A program made the position numbers and the translations under genes. A stretch of DNA of 64,000 bases from an uncultured Eisenbergiella sp. (GTDB lineage Bacteria; Bacillota; Clostridia; Lachnospirales; Lachnospiraceae): assembly GCA_947627215.1 (NCBI GenBank), contig CANQVD010000006.1:1-64000 (forward strand), read 5' to 3'. Shown here one piece after another: positions 60,773 to 64,000 of the stretch. A model generated the notes under the pieces. It had not been told where the DNA came from and searched no databases. It saw only the letters and a program-made list of their open reading frames with translations. Every line of letters starts with the position of its first letter. Within the stretch, counting starts at the first letter, position 1.

Positions 60773-61486
60773 TCATCTCCGGAACCCATAGCTGACCCGT
60801 TTCACCAGAATCGCCAGCGTCACCTTGATCATATAGTAAACCGACCGTTTTAAATTGATAGAGCTTTTTCCGGTCTCCCGCTCTTTCATGACCACGGGAA
60901 CCTCCCGGATTCTCCCCCGGTTCATGACTGCCGTGATGATCGCTTCCGGTTCCGGATAATCGGAAGGATAATCTCCGGCGTATATTTCGATAAAATGCCG
61001 GTTCACTGCCCGAAATCCGCTGGTTACATCCTTCACCCGCACACCGGTACAAAGCCAAATCAGCCCGCTCAGGATCTGGATCCCCGCCCTCCTTCCGACA
61101 GAGGACTGAAATCCCTCCCTCTCCAGAAATCGGGAACCGATAACCACATCCGCCTCTCCGTCACGGAGCGGCCGGATGACCGCCTCCACATAGGAAACGT
61201 CATGCTGTCCATCCCCGTCGATCTGAACAGCGATCCCATACCCGTATTTGCGCGCATAACGGTATCCCGTCTGCACTGCTCCTCCGATTCCCAGATTAAT
61301 GGGAAGGTTTACGACATTAAAACCGTTCTCCTCGCAAATCTCCCCGGTGCGGTCCGTGGAACCGTCATTGATCACCACATAATCATACTGCGGAAAGTTT
61401 TCCGCAAGATTCCTGATGACGGCTTCTATTCCTTCCGCTTCATTGTAGGCCGGTATGATCAGAAGCGGTTTTTCTTTTTGTTCCAC
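60773..61486 (-). CDS. Dolichol-phosphate-mannosyltransferase-like GT2
   Basis: 237 aa from GTG 61486, which has AAAGGAGA 8 nt upstream; the ATG 33 nt earlier lacks a ribosome site. LLIIPAYNEAEGIEAVIRNL, YVVINDGSTDRTGEI, VNLPINLGIGGAVQTGYR and AVQIDGDGQHDVSYV (metal site) form the complete DPM1-like core. FRAVNRHFIEIYAGDYPSDY and PVVMKERETGKSSINL end it. No C-terminal membrane helices, unlike 36036. It probably makes an undecaprenyl-phosphate sugar, with DUF2304 as partner. Confidence 0.93.
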   Translation of the reverse strand: MEQKEKPLLIIPAYNEAEGIEAVIRNLAENFPQYDYVVINDGSTDRTGEICEENGFNVVNLPINLGIGGAVQTGYRYARKYGYGIAVQIDGDGQHDVSYVEAVIRPLRDGEADVVIGSRFLEREGFQSSVGRRAGIQILSGLIWLCTGVRVKDVTSGFRAVNRHFIEIYAGDYPSDYPEPEAIITAVMNRGRIREVPVVMKERETGKSSINLKRSVYYMIKVTLAILVKRVSYGFRR

Positions 61487-61519
61487 AATGCTCTCCTTTC
61501 TTTCCGGCCGCCCATTCAT

Positions 61520-63262
61520 TCATGCCTGAAATACTTCTTCTTTGGATTTTCTGACCACTTTTCCCCCGGCCACCTCAAAGATCACATCCGCATTTCGGAT
61601 CGTGGTCAGCCGGTGCGCAATGATCAGAATCGTCTTCTGCCCCTGCAGATGATCGACAGCCTCCATCACAGCGGTCTCCGTCTCCCCATCCAGCGCAGAG
61701 GTCGCCTCATCCAGCACCAGCACCTCCGGATCGTGATACAGCGCCCTGGCAATACCGATCCGCTGCCGCTGACCGCCGGAAAGCCGCACCCCCCGGTCCC
61801 CCACTACTGTCTCCAGCCCCTCCGGAAGGCTTTCGATGAACTCGTAGAGCTGCGCCTTTTTGACGGCTTCGATCACAGCGTCTTCATCTATCTCCTCCTG
61901 CCGGATGCCAAACGCAATATTGTTGCGGATCGTATCATCCGACAGATAAATCACCTGCGGGATATATCCGATCTCCCTCTGCCAGACATAAGCGTGCTTA
62001 TGCACATTCAGATCATCAGCGTAGACCTTTCCGATCTGCGGCCTCAAAAGTCCAAGGATCACATCCACCATAGTCGTTTTCCCGGCACCAGAGGGCCCGA
62101 TGAACGCTGCCGTCTTCCCCTTCGGAATGGAAAAGCTCACCTGCTCCAGGACATTTTCCTCTGCATCCGGATAATGATAGCTGACATTTTTCACGGAAAT
62201 ACTTTTCTGAAAATGCCAGTCCATCTTTTCCTTCACCTTGACCTCAGGCGCTTCCTCCACCTGCTTCAGATCATGGTAGATCAGTTCCACTGATGGGAGG
62301 GAATACAGAATATCCGCCACATGCTCATTGATCTTTCCCACCGCAGGCAACAGCCGGAAGGCCGCTACCGCAAAAACCGCCAGCTGTGTGATATAGCCGC
62401 TGATATCCCCCTGTCCCCAGTACATCTTCACCAGAATTGCCAACAGCAGGCTGGACATACAGACAGCCTCCACCACATGCTTGGGAAGCATGGCAATCAG
62501 CCGGTTAATGCGGAGCCCGTATATATATTTTGAAAAATAATCCTCATAAGAATCGATGAAATAATCTTCCCGGTTTAAGATCTGCAGCTCTTTAATCCCG
62601 CCCAGAGACTGATTCACCCACTGATAAAGCTTCCCCTTGTAGGTCTGGCATCTTGCACCCAGGCTTTTGGAATATTTCCGGGAGATTGACGTGAACAGTC
62701 CCACACAGACCACCAGCATCACCAACACGATCACTGTGATAGACTGACTCTCCCGAAACAGAAAGATTCCCAGCACCGCGCAGACTGCCAGCTCCGCTAC
62801 CAGCTCCATAGCATGAATCAATCCTTTGGCAAAGAGATCGGTATCCTCCTGCAGACTTCTCTGGAGCACCGCAACATTTTTGTTCAGATGGAACGTATAC
62901 GGCTCCCGCATATAGGCTTTCAAAAGCTGAACGGAAAGCTTTTTCTGAATGCCGTAGGAAAACCGGTAAATCCAGTTTTTCTCCAGCGCCAGAAAAACAT
63001 TTTTGAAAATATAGATAAAGATGATGACACCCGCAATCGCCGCGAGGAAATCTCTGGATGAGACAAACCCGCCCAGCGCATAAAGCTTCTGCAGAATCCT
63101 GTTTTCTTCGATCACGGACGGATCCATGATCACGTTGATGAACGGCGTGAAGATCGCCACGCCCATGAGTTCCAGAAAACTGCCGAGCACGACAGCAGCC
63201 AGCAGAAACAGAATTTTAAACTTGTCCCTTCTGTCAAAAATATATCTCAACTGTGCGAACAT
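61520..63262 (-). CDS. ABC exporter half-transporter fused to ATPase (PglK-like)
   Basis: 580 aa from ATG 63262, with GAGG 6 nt upstream. Six membrane helices lie in residues about 15-310. The ATPase has Walker A GPSGAGKTT, YIPQVIYLSDDTIRNN, signature SGGQRQRIGIARAL, Walker B VLVLDEATSALD and IIIAHRLTT. It is the paralogue in the GC-rich block. AVFAVAAFRLLPAVGKI is shared with the copies at 26657 and 39916. Probable flippase of lipid-linked glycan. It starts 8 nt beyond the stop of the GT2-GtrA gene. Confidence 0.92.
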   Translation of the reverse strand: MFAQLRYIFDRRDKFKILFLLAAVVLGSFLELMGVAIFTPFINVIMDPSVIEENRILQKLYALGGFVSSRDFLAAIAGVIIFIYIFKNVFLALEKNWIYRFSYGIQKKLSVQLLKAYMREPYTFHLNKNVAVLQRSLQEDTDLFAKGLIHAMELVAELAVCAVLGIFLFRESQSITVIVLVMLVVCVGLFTSISRKYSKSLGARCQTYKGKLYQWVNQSLGGIKELQILNREDYFIDSYEDYFSKYIYGLRINRLIAMLPKHVVEAVCMSSLLLAILVKMYWGQGDISGYITQLAVFAVAAFRLLPAVGKINEHVADILYSLPSVELIYHDLKQVEEAPEVKVKEKMDWHFQKSISVKNVSYHYPDAEENVLEQVSFSIPKGKTAAFIGPSGAGKTTMVDVILGLLRPQIGKVYADDLNVHKHAYVWQREIGYIPQVIYLSDDTIRNNIAFGIRQEEIDEDAVIEAVKKAQLYEFIESLPEGLETVVGDRGVRLSGGQRQRIGIARALYHDPEVLVLDEATSALDGETETAVMEAVDHLQGQKTILIIAHRLTTIRNADVIFEVAGGKVVRKSKEEVFQA

Positions 63263-63270
63263 AAAACACC

Positions 63271-64000
63271 TCATGATCTGTTTTGGAACACCACCCGTCT
63301 CTGCACCTGAAAACTGACAAAGAACAACACCGTATCGACCATTATTTTACACAGTGTCTTTGATACCGGCAGCAAAAGCGACAACACCGATACCAGCCCG
63401 GCGGAACACGCTGCCTGAATGACGCACAACGCATAATACCGCCACAGCGATTTCTTCACATCGCCGGATGCTCCGAACACCACGTTGCGATTCACAAAAT
63501 AATTATAAAGCGAGGAAACAGCACGCGCAAACGCAGTCGCGATCCAGATGCCGGACACCCCCGGGATCCAACACGACAGCAAATGAAACAGACTGATATC
63601 GATCACAGATGCGCTCAGGGAGGAAAACAAATACCGGAAGAACTCCCCAAACAGGAGCCCGTATATCTGTACAGAATCCTGCAGCGGGCGGAAATGCGTT
63701 CCGCTGTTGTTTTCCAGATAGACCGTTTCTATGGGGATTTCCTCAATGGGAATCTTTCTCCGTACAGCCTCGATGAGCATGGAGGTTTCATATTCAAAGC
63801 GCTCTCCCTTCAGGGTCAGAAACGCAGGCAGAACGGCCGTAGTGCCTCCCCGAAGCCCCGTCTGCGTATCCCGGATGCGTTTCCCATACAGCAGCCGAAA
63901 CCAAAATCCCGTCATCCGGTTGCCGAAGCTGCTTTTAAACGGCACATTCTGTCCGCCAAAATCCCGCGCCCCCAAAAGCAGGCATTTCTGTCCTGCCCCG
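63271..64000 (-). CDS. GT2-GtrA fusion protein, partial (5' end beyond window)
   Basis: The open frame runs off the window at 64000, so the N-terminal GT2 core is missing. The visible part begins with the end of a GT2 domain (KCLLLGARDFGGQNVPF, YGKRIRDTQTGLRGG, FEYETSMLIEAVRR), as in DPM1-like enzymes. It continues into a GtrA domain with four helices: GEFFRYLFSSLSASVIDISL, NYFVNRNVVFGASG, then two more, ending VSFQVQRRVVFQNRS. GT2-GtrA fusions make and translocate lipid-phosphate sugars. The stop is 8 nt before the ABC exporter start. Confidence 0.88.
   Translation of the reverse strand, partial: GAGQKCLLLGARDFGGQNVPFKSSFGNRMTGFWFRLLYGKRIRDTQTGLRGGTTAVLPAFLTLKGERFEYETSMLIEAVRRKIPIEEIPIETVYLENNSGTHFRPLQDSVQIYGLLFGEFFRYLFSSLSASVIDISLFHLLSCWIPGVSGIWIATAFARAVSSLYNYFVNRNVVFGASGDVKKSLWRYYALCVIQAACSAGLVSVLSLLLPVSKTLCKIMVDTVLFFVSFQVQRRVVFQNRS

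Noticed and set aside
60995-62293. A 432-codon plus-strand frame opposite the ABC exporter and GT2 genes
   Set aside because: Both antisense genes carry complete family signatures. The frame has no recognisable domain and its His/Pro/Arg-rich composition is typical of an antisense shadow in GC-richer DNA.
1-64000. CRISPR arrays, tRNA, rRNA or phage attachment sites
   Set aside because: I saw no regularly spaced repeats, no cloverleaf or rRNA-like sequence, and no integrase or att-like duplication apart from the IS remnants.

Overview
The window is part of one very large surface-polysaccharide biosynthesis locus. Nearly every gene from about 64 kb down to 0.6 kb lies on the minus strand, so transcription runs from high to low coordinates. 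Strong GGAGG-type ribosome sites, moderate-to-low GC in most genes, ATGA/TTGA coupled starts and IS110, IS21 and IS200-type remnants suggest a Gram-positive Clostridia bacterium, probably Lachnospiraceae. This is inferred from style and family content, since no rRNA or other taxonomic marker is present.

Layout, in transcription order. (1) 64.0-57.5 kb is a GC-richer, tightly overlapped block: a GT2-GtrA protein (cut by the window edge), an ABC exporter, dolichol-phosphate-type GT2, DUF2304, GT2, GT4 and a rhamnosyltransferase-like GT2. (2) 57.2-41.7 kb holds UDP-GlcNAc 2-epimerase, GT4s, four NodZ/FUT8-like transferases, a possible ulosonic-acid cassette (cytidylyltransferase, DRE-TIM aldolase fusion, KdsC-like phosphatase, surface-carbohydrate GT-B), a GT8 and an FdtB-like aminotransferase. 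(3) 41.7-25.0 kb holds a second ABC exporter, an FdtA-like ketoisomerase, a polytopic GT-C-like protein, an SDR, GT2/GT8/GT10/GT-D transferases, an FkbM methyltransferase, an alpha/beta-hydrolase-like protein, a third ABC exporter and a GNAT/DegT pair ending at a clear terminator. (4) 24.9-4.2 kb holds more GTs, a B12/radical SAM protein, galE, two O-acyltransferases and repeated GT8-FkbM pairs. (5) 4.1-0.3 kb is an IS graveyard (IS21 IstB, IS110, IS200 pieces), a Wzx flippase and an FkbM fragment fused to an IS200 tnpA start.

The genes plausibly make nucleotide sugars (UDP-Gal, UDP-ManNAc, a dTDP-3-amino-3,6-dideoxyhexose and perhaps a CMP-ulosonate), assemble a branched glycan on a lipid carrier, decorate it by O-methylation, O-acylation and fucosylation-like transfer, and flip it by Wzx and/or three PglK-like ABC exporters. 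No convincing Wzy or chain-length protein was recognised.

The most striking signal is a set of eight poly-G tracts (G7 to G11 on the coding strand), all inside modification or transfer genes between 4.4 and 19.5 kb. The two O-acyltransferase genes are each broken exactly at a G8 tract and would each be restored to full length by one extra G. This looks like a phase-variable contingency system for surface glycan decoration.
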